This document shows positions 26,869 to 37,624 of a stretch of DNA of 64,000 nt, piece by piece. The stretch's first letter is position 1. Each line of letters starts with the position of its first letter. The stretch spans positions 1,426,001 to 1,490,000 of the forward strand of contig NZ_JALKCG010000001.1 of assembly GCF_023016525.1 (NCBI RefSeq), given 5' to 3'. The stretch comes from Ancylobacter koreensis. GTDB taxonomy: Bacteria; Pseudomonadota; Alphaproteobacteria; Rhizobiales; Xanthobacteraceae. A model generated the notes under the pieces. The model did not search any database, was not told where the DNA came from, and was given only the letters and a program-made list of their open reading frames with translations. The translations under genes and the position numbers were made by a program.

Positions 26869-28125
26869 ATGACGCCGCGCCGCCGCCGCGCCCTTGCCGG
26901 CGTCCTGCTGTGCAACGTGCTGGAATGGTACGACTTCATCATCTACGGGATGCTGGCGATCCACATCTCGCGCGTCTTCTTCCCGCAGGACGGCACGCAG
27001 GCCGCGCTGCTGGCGACGCTGGCGGTATTCGGCATCAGCTTCGTCATGCGCCCGCTGGGCGCGCTGGTGCTCGGCGGGCTGGGCGACGGGCGTGGGCGCA
27101 AGCCGGCGCTGCTGCTGGCGGCGGCGCTGATGGCGGCGGGAACGCTGACTATCGGCCTGCTGCCCGGCTATGAGCGGCTGGGCTTGCTCGCGCCGCTGCT
27201 GCTGCTCGCCGCCCGCATGGTGCAGGGCTTCTCGGCCGGCGGCGAATGGGGCGTCGCCAATGCCTTCCTGCTGGAGACGGCCCCGCAGGGCCGGCGCGGC
27301 TTTTCCGCCAGCTTCCTCTCGGTGACGGTGGCGCTCGGCAGCATGCTGGCGAGCGCGCTCACCGCCTTTCTCGCCGGCACGCTGACGCCGGAAGCGATGG
27401 CGGCATGGGGCTGGCGCGTGCCCTTCCTGATCGGCGGCACGCTCGGCCTCGTCGCGCTGTGGCTGCGCTCGGGCATCGACGAGACCCCGGTCTTCCTGAG
27501 CGGCGGGGCGCCCCCCGCCCGCGCGGCGCCCCTGCTCCAGCGGGTGCGGCGGCCGGGGCTGACGGTCATCGGCCTCACCCTGCACTGGACCGTCTGCTAC
27601 TACATCTTCCTCGTCTACTTCCCGCTGTTCGCGCAGCGCCATGGCGGGCTCGGCACCGCGCAGGCCGTCTGGTCGAATACGCTGGCGACGGCGGCCATCG
27701 TGCTCATCGTGCCGCTGGTCGGGCACCTGTCGGACCGCTACGGGCGGCGCCCCTTCCTCATGGCCTCGTGCCTCGCCGTGCTGGCGGCGGTGGTGCCGGT
27801 GCTGTGGAGCGTGGAGACGGTCGGCGGCCTGCCGCTGGTGATCGGCGGCCAGCTCCTGCTGGCGGGGGCCATCGCGCTCTATTCCGGCGCCTGCCCGGCG
27901 GCGGTGGCCGAGCTTTTTGCGACCGGCGACCGCTCGCGCTGGTCCGCCGTCGCCTATGCGCTGGCGACGGCGATCTTCGGCGGCTTCGCGCCCTTCGTCG
28001 CGGTCTGGCTGAGCGACACGCTGGGCAGCCCGCTGGCACCGGCCGGCTATGTCATGCTCGCCGCGGCGGTCAGCTTCGCGGTCATTTGGCGCATGCCGGA
28101 GACCGCCGGTCGGCCGCTCGGCTGA
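26869..28125 (+). CDS. MFS transporter, metabolite:H+ symporter type
   Basis: This 418-aa, roughly 12-helix inner-membrane symporter opens with GVLLCNVLEWYDFIIYG, the hallmark of the MHS (ProP/KgtP/ShiA) branch. It has both loop motifs (GGLGDGRGRKP and GHLSDRYGRRP). The frame is open from a GTG at 26776, but the ATG at 26869 gives the normal MHS N-terminus. It ends 3 bp from the convergent AraC gene. Likely cargo is a carboxylate or zwitterion linked to the amidase operon. Confidence 0.86.
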   Translation: MTPRRRRALAGVLLCNVLEWYDFIIYGMLAIHISRVFFPQDGTQAALLATLAVFGISFVMRPLGALVLGGLGDGRGRKPALLLAAALMAAGTLTIGLLPGYERLGLLAPLLLLAARMVQGFSAGGEWGVANAFLLETAPQGRRGFSASFLSVTVALGSMLASALTAFLAGTLTPEAMAAWGWRVPFLIGGTLGLVALWLRSGIDETPVFLSGGAPPARAAPLLQRVRRPGLTVIGLTLHWTVCYYIFLVYFPLFAQRHGGLGTAQAVWSNTLATAAIVLIVPLVGHLSDRYGRRPFLMASCLAVLAAVVPVLWSVETVGGLPLVIGGQLLLAGAIALYSGACPAAVAELFATGDRSRWSAVAYALATAIFGGFAPFVAVWLSDTLGSPLAPAGYVMLAAAVSFAVIWRMPETAGRPLG

Positions 28126-28128
28126 GCC

Positions 28129-29175
28129 CTATTCGTCGGCTGGCTCGGGCGCCGCCTTCCGCGCCAGCGCGGGCGGGCGGCCGAAATGGCCGTGGAAGGC
28201 ACGCGCGAAACTTGAATAGCCCTCATAGCCGACGCGGCGCGCGACCTCGCTGATGGAGAGGCTACCCTCGCCCAGAAGCTCCCGCGCGCGCTCCATCCGC
28301 AGCATCTGCGCATAGGCATGCGGGGTGAGGCCGTAGGCGCTGCGGAAGCCGGCGGTAAGCTCGTTGCGGTTGAGGCCGACGCGCAGGGCGAGCTGCTCGA
28401 TGCTGGGCGGGTCGGCGAACTCGCGGCGATAGATCTCGGCCGCCGCTTCCACCGCATGGCGCTTGGCGTGGCCGGCGAGGGCGCGCGGCGCGGCCGGGCG
28501 CTGCGGCCGGTGGAGCTGGGCGGCGACCTCGCAGATGAACTCCACCGTCTTCACGCCGAGGAAGATGCCGCGCAGCGGCTCCGGGTATTTGCAGGCAAGC
28601 ATCTGGTCGACGAGGCCGAGAGCACTCGCCGGCAGCGGCAGTTGCAGCACCTCCGGCGAGCCCTCGCGCGACAGGAAGATCGGGCGGTAGAGTTCGGGCA
28701 CGGTGGCGAGGTTGAGCCCGTAATGCCGCAGCAGATGCTCGCGTTCGCAGATGACGAGCACGCCGCGCAGCCTATGGCCGGCCTGCGTGTGGGCGGTGGA
28801 GCGCGGGGCATTGCTGATCTGCAGGATCTGCGGCGGCACGAGATCCATGCGCGGGCCGATCCAGCGGTCGTAGCTGCCCGCCACGATGGCCTGCATGCAG
28901 ACGAGATCGGGCCGCGTCAGCGCGAGCGCATAGGCGCCGTCGATCTCGAAGTTCATGAGATGAAGCAGCGTGTGGGCGTCGACGCGCCGGTAGCCGTGCT
29001 CGCGTGCGCGCAGCAGGTCCGACAGGCCGGGCGCCACCTGGCTGGAGGGAACATACTCGCCGACGCCCAGCCCGCTGCGCAGGGCCGCGAGATCGACGCC
29101 AAAGCTGCGCGGCTCGTCCACTGAGGCTGTCTCGCTTCCCGTCCCGCACCTGCGTCGTGTGGCGGGATAGTGCAC
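28129..29175 (-). CDS. AraC-family transcriptional regulator
   Basis: The 348-aa protein has a C-terminal double helix-turn-helix (residues about 245-340: PSIEQLALRVGLNRNELTAGFRSAYGLTPHAYAQ, then ISEVARRVGYEGYSSFARAFHGHFGRPP). The N-terminal part is a loosely conserved sensing domain of the PchR-like kind. It converges on the MHS transporter and is divergent from the arginine deiminase cluster across a 365-bp spacer. It may be an activator for the latter, though this is unproven. Confidence 0.88.
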   Translation of the reverse strand: MHYPATRRRCGTGSETASVDEPRSFGVDLAALRSGLGVGEYVPSSQVAPGLSDLLRAREHGYRRVDAHTLLHLMNFEIDGAYALALTRPDLVCMQAIVAGSYDRWIGPRMDLVPPQILQISNAPRSTAHTQAGHRLRGVLVICEREHLLRHYGLNLATVPELYRPIFLSREGSPEVLQLPLPASALGLVDQMLACKYPEPLRGIFLGVKTVEFICEVAAQLHRPQRPAAPRALAGHAKRHAVEAAAEIYRREFADPPSIEQLALRVGLNRNELTAGFRSAYGLTPHAYAQMLRMERARELLGEGSLSISEVARRVGYEGYSSFARAFHGHFGRPPALARKAAPEPADE

Positions 29176-29540
29176 TTCTTCACGCGCTATATCCAGTTCG
29201 CACGGCGGCCTTTGAGGCCCGCCGACGCGGCGCTAGGCCGGGGAAGGCTGGTCCCGTGCCGGACCCGCCGGCCGGTTCCGGAAGGGCATGCGCTCCCAGC
29301 GAATACTGATGGTGCGGAAGTCGTCGTCGATGGCGCTATGGTGCAGTGCGGTGGTTTGTACGCAGTTCATGTGCAGATGCGAACATTTGCGTCGAAACAA
29401 AACTACAAGAACAAAAATAAGTTCTGTCGGGGGATCGCGATTTCATGCCAATAATCGGCTGCAACGTCGCTGCGACGGACCCCGAGGCGTGCCCCGTCGG
29501 CCGTTCCCGTCCGAATTCATGACACATCGCGAGGCGCACC
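29176..29540. other. Non-coding spacer with AT-rich promoter-like patch
   Basis: No gene is seen in these 365 bp between the divergent AraC regulator and the first antiporter. The stretch 29390-29435 is strikingly A-rich (ACAAAACTACAAGAACAAAA) against a GC-rich background and is the likely promoter region for the arginine deiminase cluster. I found no clear FNR box, riboswitch or inverted repeat. Confidence 0.5.
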
Positions 29541-30974
29541 ATGGCTGACAGGCCGGTTGGAAAACTCTCTCTCTTCTCCCTCACCGCCATGGTCGTCGGC
29601 TCGATGGTGGGGGCGGGCATCTTCAACCTGCCCGGCCGTTTCGCCACCGCGACCGGACCCTTCGGCGCCATCATCGCCTGGACCATCGCCGGCACCGGCA
29701 TGTACATGCTGGCCCGCGTTTTCCAGGCGCTGGCGGAGAAGCGGCCGGATATCGATTCCGGCGTGTTCGCCTACGCCAAGGCCGGCTTCGGCGATTACAT
29801 GGGCTTCCTCTCGGCCTTCGGTTACTGGCTGGGAAGCTGCCTCGGCAACGTGTTCTACTGGGTGCTGATCGGCTCGACGCTCGGGCGCTTCTTCCCGGAG
29901 ATCTTCGGCGATGGCAGCAGCGCCACCGCAATCATCGTGTCGCTGGTCGGCATCTGGGCCTTCCATTTCATGATCCTGCGCGGCGTCGAGCAGGCCACCT
30001 TCATCAACACCATCGTCACCATCGCCAAGATCGTGCCGCTGATCGTGGCGATCATCGCCTTCGTGTTCTTCTTCCACTACGCGCAGTTCTCGGAGAATTT
30101 CTTCGGCGGCGTGGGCATGCCGGAGAAGACGCTGGTGGCGCAGGTGCGCGACACCATGCTGATCACGGTGTTCGTGTTCCTCGGCATCGAGGGCGCCAGC
30201 GTCTATTCCCGCTTCGCCAAGACCCGCGCCGATGTCGGCTCGGCGACCATACTCGGCTTCGTCGCCGTTACCGGCCTCATGGTGGCGGTGACGCTGCTGC
30301 CCTACGCCACCGCGCCGCGCGCGGCCATCGCCGGGGTGGCGAACCCCTCGCTCGCCGGCGCGCTGGAACTGGTGGTCGGCCATTGGGGCGCGGTGTTCAT
30401 CTCCATCGGCGTGCTGGTCTCGGTGCTCGGCGCCTATCTCGCTTGGTCGCTGATCTGCGCCGAGGTGCTGTTCGCCGCCGCGAGGTCGCAGGACATGCCC
30501 AAGCTGTTCGCGGCGCAGAACTCCAACCGCGTGCCGGCCAACGCGCTGTGGCTCACCAATATCGTGGTCTCGCTCTTCGTCGTCTCGACCTACTGGTCGC
30601 GCGACGCCTTCAACTTCATGCTCGACATGACGAGCGTGACCTCGCTGCTGCCTTACCTGCTGGTCGCCGGCTACGGCGTGCTGCTGGCGCGCAGCGGCAA
30701 GGGCTATGAGAACGCGCCCGGCGAGCGCCGCCGCGACATGAGCTTCGCGGCCGTCGCCATCGTCTACACGCTGTTCATGTTCGTCGCGGCCGGCCTGAAA
30801 TACGTACTGCTGGTGGCCGTGCTCTTCGTGCCCGGAACCATCCTTTACGTGTGGGCGCGCCGCGAACAGAACGCGCGGCTGTTCGCGCCGGTCGAGATGA
30901 TCGTCTTCGCCGTCACGCTCGCGGCCGGCGCCATCGGCGCCTACGGCCTTGCGACCGGCCTCATCACCCCCTGA
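29541..30974 (+). CDS. APC-family amino acid antiporter (arginine/ornithine-type), first copy
   Basis: The 477-aa, roughly 12-helix membrane protein begins [23 protein letters not shown], the APC/ArcD-type helix 1 with the unwound GAGIF substrate motif. [26 protein letters not shown] is also typical of arginine/ornithine antiporters. It lies 25 bp before arginine deiminase and has a paralogue after it, so arginine uptake in exchange for ornithine or citrulline is likely. Confidence 0.86.
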   Translation: MADRPVGKLSLFSLTAMVVGSMVGAGIFNLPGRFATATGPFGAIIAWTIAGTGMYMLARVFQALAEKRPDIDSGVFAYAKAGFGDYMGFLSAFGYWLGSCLGNVFYWVLIGSTLGRFFPEIFGDGSSATAIIVSLVGIWAFHFMILRGVEQATFINTIVTIAKIVPLIVAIIAFVFFFHYAQFSENFFGGVGMPEKTLVAQVRDTMLITVFVFLGIEGASVYSRFAKTRADVGSATILGFVAVTGLMVAVTLLPYATAPRAAIAGVANPSLAGALELVVGHWGAVFISIGVLVSVLGAYLAWSLICAEVLFAAARSQDMPKLFAAQNSNRVPANALWLTNIVVSLFVVSTYWSRDAFNFMLDMTSVTSLLPYLLVAGYGVLLARSGKGYENAPGERRRDMSFAAVAIVYTLFMFVAAGLKYVLLVAVLFVPGTILYVWARREQNARLFAPVEMIVFAVTLAAGAIGAYGLATGLITP

Positions 30975-30999
30975 CAAGAAAAGCAACGGGAGCCTCATC

Positions 31000-32235
31000 A
31001 TGGGTACCAGTTTCGGCGTGCATTCCGAGGTCGGCCAGCTGCGCAAGGTGATGGTCTGCGCGCCCGGCCGCGCGCATCAGCGCCTGACCCCGAGCAATTG
31101 CGACGCGCTGCTGTTCGACGACGTATTGTGGGTCGACGTCGCCAAGCGCGACCATTTCGACTTCATCAACAAGATGCGCGAGCGCGGCATCGAGGTGGTG
31201 GAGATGCACAATCTCCTCACCGAGACGGTAGCCATTCCCGAGGCGAGGAAATGGATCCTCGACCATCAGGTGGTGCCGAACCAGATCGGGCTCGGCTTCG
31301 TCGATGAGGTGCGCGCCTATCTCGACGGCCTGCCGGCGCGGGCGCTCGCCGAGACGCTGATCGGCGGCCTGTCGACCTATGAGTTCCCCGAGACCATCGG
31401 CGGCACCACGCTGGAGCTGATCCGCGACGCCGCCGGCGTCAACGAGTATTTGCTGCCGCCGCTGCCCAACACGCTCTACACCCGCGACACCACCTGCTGG
31501 ATCTATGGCGGCGTGACGCTGAACCCGCTCTTCTGGCCGGCGCGGCACGAGGAGACCATCCTCACCACCTCGATCTACAAATTCCACCCGGACTTTGCCG
31601 GCAAGGTGAATGTGTGGTGGGGCGACCCGACGCAGGACTGGGGCCTCGCCACGCTGGAAGGCGGCGACGTGATGCCGATTGGCAAGGGCAATGTGCTGAT
31701 CGGCATGAGCGAGCGCACCTCGCGGCAGGCGATCAGCCAGCTCGCCGGCGCGCTGTTCGCGCAGGGGGCGGCCGAACGTGTCATCATCGCCGCCATGCCC
31801 AAGCTGCGCGCGGCGATGCACCTCGACACGGTGTTCACCTTCGCCGACCGCGACTGCGTGCTGCTCTACCCCGATATCGTCGACAAGATCGAGTGCTTCT
31901 CCTACCGCCCGGACGGCAAGGGCGGCGTCGAGCTTTCCAAGGACAAGGGCCTCGTCGAGACGGTGCGCGAGGCGCTCGGCCTGAAGGAACTGCGCGTCGT
32001 CGAGACCGGCGGCAACGACTACACCCGCGAGCGTACCCAGTGGGATTCGGGCGCCAACCTCGTCTGCGCCGCGCCGGGCGTCGTCTTCGCCTATGACCGC
32101 AACACCTATGCCAACACGCTGCTGCGCAAGGCGGGCATCGAGGTCATCACCATCGACGGCTCCGAGCTCGGGCGCGGGCGCGGCGGCGGCCATTGCATGA
32201 CCTGCCCGATCATCCGCGACGCGGTGGAGTTCTGA
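31000..32235 (+). CDS. arcA: Arginine deiminase
   Basis: The 411-aa guanidino hydrolase converts L-arginine to citrulline and ammonia in the cytoplasm. All catalytic elements are visible: TRDTTCWI (substrate Asp), LEGGDV (Glu), MHLDTVFTF (His and Asp) and the nucleophile in [11 protein letters not shown] (written [12 protein letters not shown]). The ATG at 31000 gives the family start ([19 protein letters not shown]); the open frame runs 17 codons further upstream into the antiporter gene. It is flanked by two antiporters but has no ornithine carbamoyltransferase or carbamate kinase, so the ATP-yielding pathway is incomplete here. Confidence 0.95.
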   Translation: MGTSFGVHSEVGQLRKVMVCAPGRAHQRLTPSNCDALLFDDVLWVDVAKRDHFDFINKMRERGIEVVEMHNLLTETVAIPEARKWILDHQVVPNQIGLGFVDEVRAYLDGLPARALAETLIGGLSTYEFPETIGGTTLELIRDAAGVNEYLLPPLPNTLYTRDTTCWIYGGVTLNPLFWPARHEETILTTSIYKFHPDFAGKVNVWWGDPTQDWGLATLEGGDVMPIGKGNVLIGMSERTSRQAISQLAGALFAQGAAERVIIAAMPKLRAAMHLDTVFTFADRDCVLLYPDIVDKIECFSYRPDGKGGVELSKDKGLVETVREALGLKELRVVETGGNDYTRERTQWDSGANLVCAAPGVVFAYDRNTYANTLLRKAGIEVITIDGSELGRGRGGGHCMTCPIIRDAVEF

Positions 32236-32250
32236 CGGGCGCGGGAAACT

Positions 32251-32358
32251 CCCTCTCCCCGTCGGGGAGAGGGTTGGGGTGAGGGGACTTCGCGGCGTTG
32301 CGATCGCCGAGCCCCTCACCGACCCGCTTCGCGGGCACCTCTCCCCGACGGGGAGAGG
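32251..32358. repeat. Palindromic intergenic repeat (CTCTCCCC-GGGGAGAG type)
   Basis: Two short palindromes, CCTCTCCCCGTCGGGGAGAG at 32252-32271 and its near copy at 32338-32358, enclose GGGGTGAGGGG and CCCCTCACC, which also pair. The element is a well-known type in Hyphomicrobiales spacers. It splits arginine deiminase from the second antiporter and may separate their transcripts. Confidence 0.88.
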
Positions 32359-32390
32359 ATGTTCGCCGCGTGGTCGTTTCAGGTGACACG

Positions 32391-33821
32391 ATGACCCAGC
32401 CCACCCAGCAGAAATTCGCCATGCCGACGCTGACCGCCATGGTGGTCGGCTCGATGGTCGGCGCCGGCATCTTCTCGCTGCCGCAGACCTTCGGCCGCGT
32501 CACCGGCGGGCTCGGTGCGCTGATCGCCTGGGCCATCGCGGGCGGCGGCATGCTGATGCTCGCCTATGTGTTCCAGACGCTCTCGCGGCGCAAGCCCGCG
32601 CTCGATGCCGGCGTCTACGCCTATGCCAAGGCCGGCTTCGGCAATTATCCCGGCTTCCTCTCCGCGCTGGGCTACTGGACCGTCTGCTGCCTCGGCAACG
32701 TCTCCTACTGGGTGCTCATCAAGTCGACCTGGGGCGCCATCTTCCCCGCGTTCGGCGACGGCAACACCGTGCTGGCGGTGGCGATCTCCTCCGTCGGCAT
32801 CTGGGCCTTCCATTTCACGATCCTGCGCGGCGTGAAGCAGGCGGCCTTCATCAACACGATTGCCACCGTCGCCAAGATCATCCCCATCGTGCTGTTCCTC
32901 GTCTTCGTCGGCTTCGGCTTCAAGGCGGACATCTTCGCGGCGAATTTCGACGGCGGGCCGGGGCTGGAAGGGGCCGGCCTGTTCGCGCAGGTGCGCGGCA
33001 CCATGCTTGTGACGGTGTTCGTCTTCGTCGGCATCGAGGGCGCCAGCGTCTATTCGCGCTACGCCCGCAAGCGCTCCGACGTCGGCCTCGCCACGCTGCT
33101 CGGCTTCCTCGGCGTGCTGTGCCTGCTGGTGCTCGTCACCATGCTGTCCTACGGCGTGCTGCTGCGGCCGGATCTGGCGGAACTGCGCAACCCCTCCATG
33201 GCCGGCGTGCTGCGCGCGGTGGTCGGCCCGTGGGGCGCGGTGTTCGTCAGCGCCGGGCTGATCGTTTCCGTGCTCGGCGCCTATCTCTCCTGGTCGCTGC
33301 TGGCGGCCGAGGTGCTGTTCTCGGCCGCGAAGATGGAGAGCATGCCGGCCTTCCTCGCCCGCGAGAACCGCAACGGCGTGCCGGCGGCTGCGCTGTGGAT
33401 GACCAACATCCTCGTGCAGTGCTTTCTCGTCCTGACGCTCTTCGCCGAGCAGGCCTTCCTGCTGGCGCTCAAGCTCACCTCCTCGATGATCCTGCTGCCC
33501 TACCTGCTCACCGCCACCTATGCGCTGATGCTGGCGTGGCGCGGCGAGACCTATGAGGGGCAGGCCCGCGAGCGCCGCATCGACCTGCTGCGCGCCGGCA
33601 TCGCCACCTTCTATGCCGGCTGGCTGGTCTTCGCCGGCGGCATCACTTTCCTGCTGCTGTCGCTGGTGATCTACGCGCCGGGCACGATCCTGTTCGCCAT
33701 CGCCCAGAAGGAGCGCGGCCACCGCGTCTTCACCGGCCGCGAGCAGCTTCTGTTCGCGGCGGCGGCGGCCGGCGCCGTGGTGGCTATCTTCGGCCTCGCC
33801 ACGGGGCGCATCGCGGTCTGA
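32391..33821 (+). CDS. APC-family amino acid antiporter (arginine/ornithine-type), second copy
   Basis: The 476-aa membrane protein is clearly paralogous to the antiporter at 29541-30974 along its whole length: it shares [39 protein letters not shown] and [22 protein letters not shown]. The ATG at 32391 follows a palindromic repeat. It ends 4 bp from the convergent oxyR gene. Two copies around one deiminase suggest different exchange partners. Confidence 0.86.
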   Translation: MTQPTQQKFAMPTLTAMVVGSMVGAGIFSLPQTFGRVTGGLGALIAWAIAGGGMLMLAYVFQTLSRRKPALDAGVYAYAKAGFGNYPGFLSALGYWTVCCLGNVSYWVLIKSTWGAIFPAFGDGNTVLAVAISSVGIWAFHFTILRGVKQAAFINTIATVAKIIPIVLFLVFVGFGFKADIFAANFDGGPGLEGAGLFAQVRGTMLVTVFVFVGIEGASVYSRYARKRSDVGLATLLGFLGVLCLLVLVTMLSYGVLLRPDLAELRNPSMAGVLRAVVGPWGAVFVSAGLIVSVLGAYLSWSLLAAEVLFSAAKMESMPAFLARENRNGVPAAALWMTNILVQCFLVLTLFAEQAFLLALKLTSSMILLPYLLTATYALMLAWRGETYEGQARERRIDLLRAGIATFYAGWLVFAGGITFLLLSLVIYAPGTILFAIAQKERGHRVFTGREQLLFAAAAAGAVVAIFGLATGRIAV

Positions 33822-33825
33822 GCGG

Positions 33826-34725
33826 TCAGGCGACCGCCGCGCAGCTGCGCACCGCCTCGGCGATCTCGACGAACTGGCGCGCCAGCGGGTTGGTCTTGCG
33901 CCACACCATGCCGATGGTGCGGGTGGGCTGGGGATCGGCGAAGCGCACCACCGACACCGAGGCCGAGCGCGTCTCGACCGGGACGGCCATTTCGGGAATC
34001 AGCGTCACCCCCATGCCGGCATCGACCATCTGCACCAGCGTCGACAGGGAGCTGGCGTCCAGCAGGTCGCGCGGGGGCAAAGCGGGCGGCGTGCGGGCGC
34101 AGAAAGAGAGCGCCTGCTCGCGGAAGCAGTGGCCTTCCTCCAGCAGCAGCAGGCGCATTTCGCGCAGCGCGTCGGGGTGCGGGGGCGGCTTGCCCTCATC
34201 TTCGCGCGGGCGCACCAGCAGAAAATTCTCGGTGAACAGCGCCATTTCGGTGAGCGAGGCTTCCGGCACCGGCAGCGCGACGATCGCCATGTCGAGCCGC
34301 CCCTCGCCCAGTTCCTGCACCAGCCGGGGCGTCAGCGTCTCGCGCACATGCACGTCCAGCCCGTTGTGCAGCCGCCTGAGACTGGCGATGACACCGGGCA
34401 GCAGATAGGGCGCGACTGTCGGGATCACCCCGATGCGCAGGCGCCCCACCATGCCGTCGCGCGCGGCGCGGGCATAGTCGTCGAGCCCGTCCACCGCGCG
34501 CAGTATGTCGGCCGCGCGCCGCATGACCTCCTCGCCGAAACTGGTCAGCCGCACCTGCCGGCGGTCGCGCTCGAACAGCTCGGCGCCGAGTTCCTCCTCC
34601 AGCGCCTTGATCTGCATGGAGAGGGCCGGCTGCGAGATGGCGCAGTCCTCCGCCGCGCGGCCGAAATGACCGTGACGGGCAAGCGCCTCGAAATAGCGAA
34701 GCTGCCTCAGTGTCAGGTTTGTCAT
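33826..34725 (-). CDS. oxyR: Hydrogen-peroxide-sensing LysR-family activator OxyR
   Basis: The 299-aa regulator has a LysR winged helix (LRQLRYFEALARHGHFGRAAEDCAISQPALSMQIKALEEELG) and the OxyR redox pair: GHC at residue 200 and Cys209 (EEGHCFREQALSFC), matching the E. coli Cys199-Cys208 spacing. It is divergent from katG across 185 bp, the classic arrangement in which peroxide-oxidised OxyR turns on catalase-peroxidase. An inverted repeat covers its start codon, suggesting autoregulation. Confidence 0.95.
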   Translation of the reverse strand: MTNLTLRQLRYFEALARHGHFGRAAEDCAISQPALSMQIKALEEELGAELFERDRRQVRLTSFGEEVMRRAADILRAVDGLDDYARAARDGMVGRLRIGVIPTVAPYLLPGVIASLRRLHNGLDVHVRETLTPRLVQELGEGRLDMAIVALPVPEASLTEMALFTENFLLVRPREDEGKPPPHPDALREMRLLLLEEGHCFREQALSFCARTPPALPPRDLLDASSLSTLVQMVDAGMGVTLIPEMAVPVETRSASVSVVRFADPQPTRTIGMVWRKTNPLARQFVEIAEAVRSCAAVA

Positions 34726-34738
34726 AATTTGAGCTTAT
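34724..34738. promoter_or_regulatory. Candidate OxyR site between oxyR and katG
   Basis: ATAA-N7-TTAT fits the ATAG-N7-CTAT OxyR pattern loosely and the LysR T-N11-A rule. It overlaps the oxyR start codon. A weaker continuation lies one helical turn on (ATCA-N7-GGAA, 34746-34760), as expected for a tetramer footprint. Confidence 0.45.
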
Positions 34739-34802
34739 CGTGACGATCAGAAAATCGGAATTAAAATAATGAAAAGCCTTTGCTAAGACGGTGCCCTTGT
34801 AG

Positions 34803-37091
<2,289 letters not shown>

Positions 37092-37098
37092 TCGCGAC

Positions 37099-37130
37099 GG
37101 CGCCCGGCGGCATGAGCGCTGCCGGGCGCC
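37099..37130 (+). terminator. Hairpin terminator after katG
   Basis: GGCGCCCGGC (37099-37108) pairs perfectly with GCCGGGCGCC (37121-37130) across a 12-nt loop, starting 8 nt after the katG stop. No T-run follows. Confidence 0.6.
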
Positions 37131-37238
37131 CGCCTTGCCCCGCTCTCCGCCGGGGACCGGATGCGCGGAGGACTGGATTTGCAGGCATCGCCCGGCCTAT
37201 AGGGTGCTTCGCGTGGGGGCAGCCTGTCGGGGAGCGTG

Positions 37239-37451
37239 ATGAACGGGGACGAACTGAGGACGATCCTGTGCCGTCTGGAGACCGGAATGGTCCTGACGGT
37301 GCCCGACGAGTGGATCGACCGCACCATTCCCGGCACGCATGTCACGCGCGCCCGCCTCGTCGGCGACATTGCGCGTCAGTTCTTCTGCGTTCACCGGCAG
37401 GAATTCGGCTTCCAGCGCTTCGAGAAGCAGGAAGTGCCGTTCACCGGCTGA
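37239..37451 (+). CDS. Small hypothetical protein (70 aa)
   Basis: I do not recognise a family. The frame has a GGGGAG ribosome site 5 nt before the ATG and normal residue composition (FFCVHRQEFGFQRFEKQEVPF at the end), unlike the Arg/Ala-rich translations of non-coding frames nearby. It is soluble, with no signal or membrane segment, and has one Cys in each half. It lies between katG and the carbamoyltransferase with 100-170 bp spacers, so it is probably a separate transcript. Confidence 0.55.
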   Translation: MNGDELRTILCRLETGMVLTVPDEWIDRTIPGTHVTRARLVGDIARQFFCVHRQEFGFQRFEKQEVPFTG

Positions 37452-37624
37452 GCCGGCCGCCCGGTGCCGTGGTCGCCGCCGCGCCGGGTCATAGTTTGTT
37501 GGCGAATTGCGTGTAATGTCGGACAAAGCAGGTGTCCGAGGGCGTGGCCCGTGCTTCCCGCATCGGATGTCGCCCTCCCTCCCGGCCGGCCCGCGCGCGT
37601 CGGCGCCCATGACCCAGTGGCCCC

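Noticed and set aside
24880-27726. 948-codon open frame on the minus strand across the DUF1989, amidase and MHS genes
   Set aside because: Its translation is rich in Arg, Gly, His and Asp with no domain, and it lies antisense to three well-supported genes; it is a by-product of high GC.
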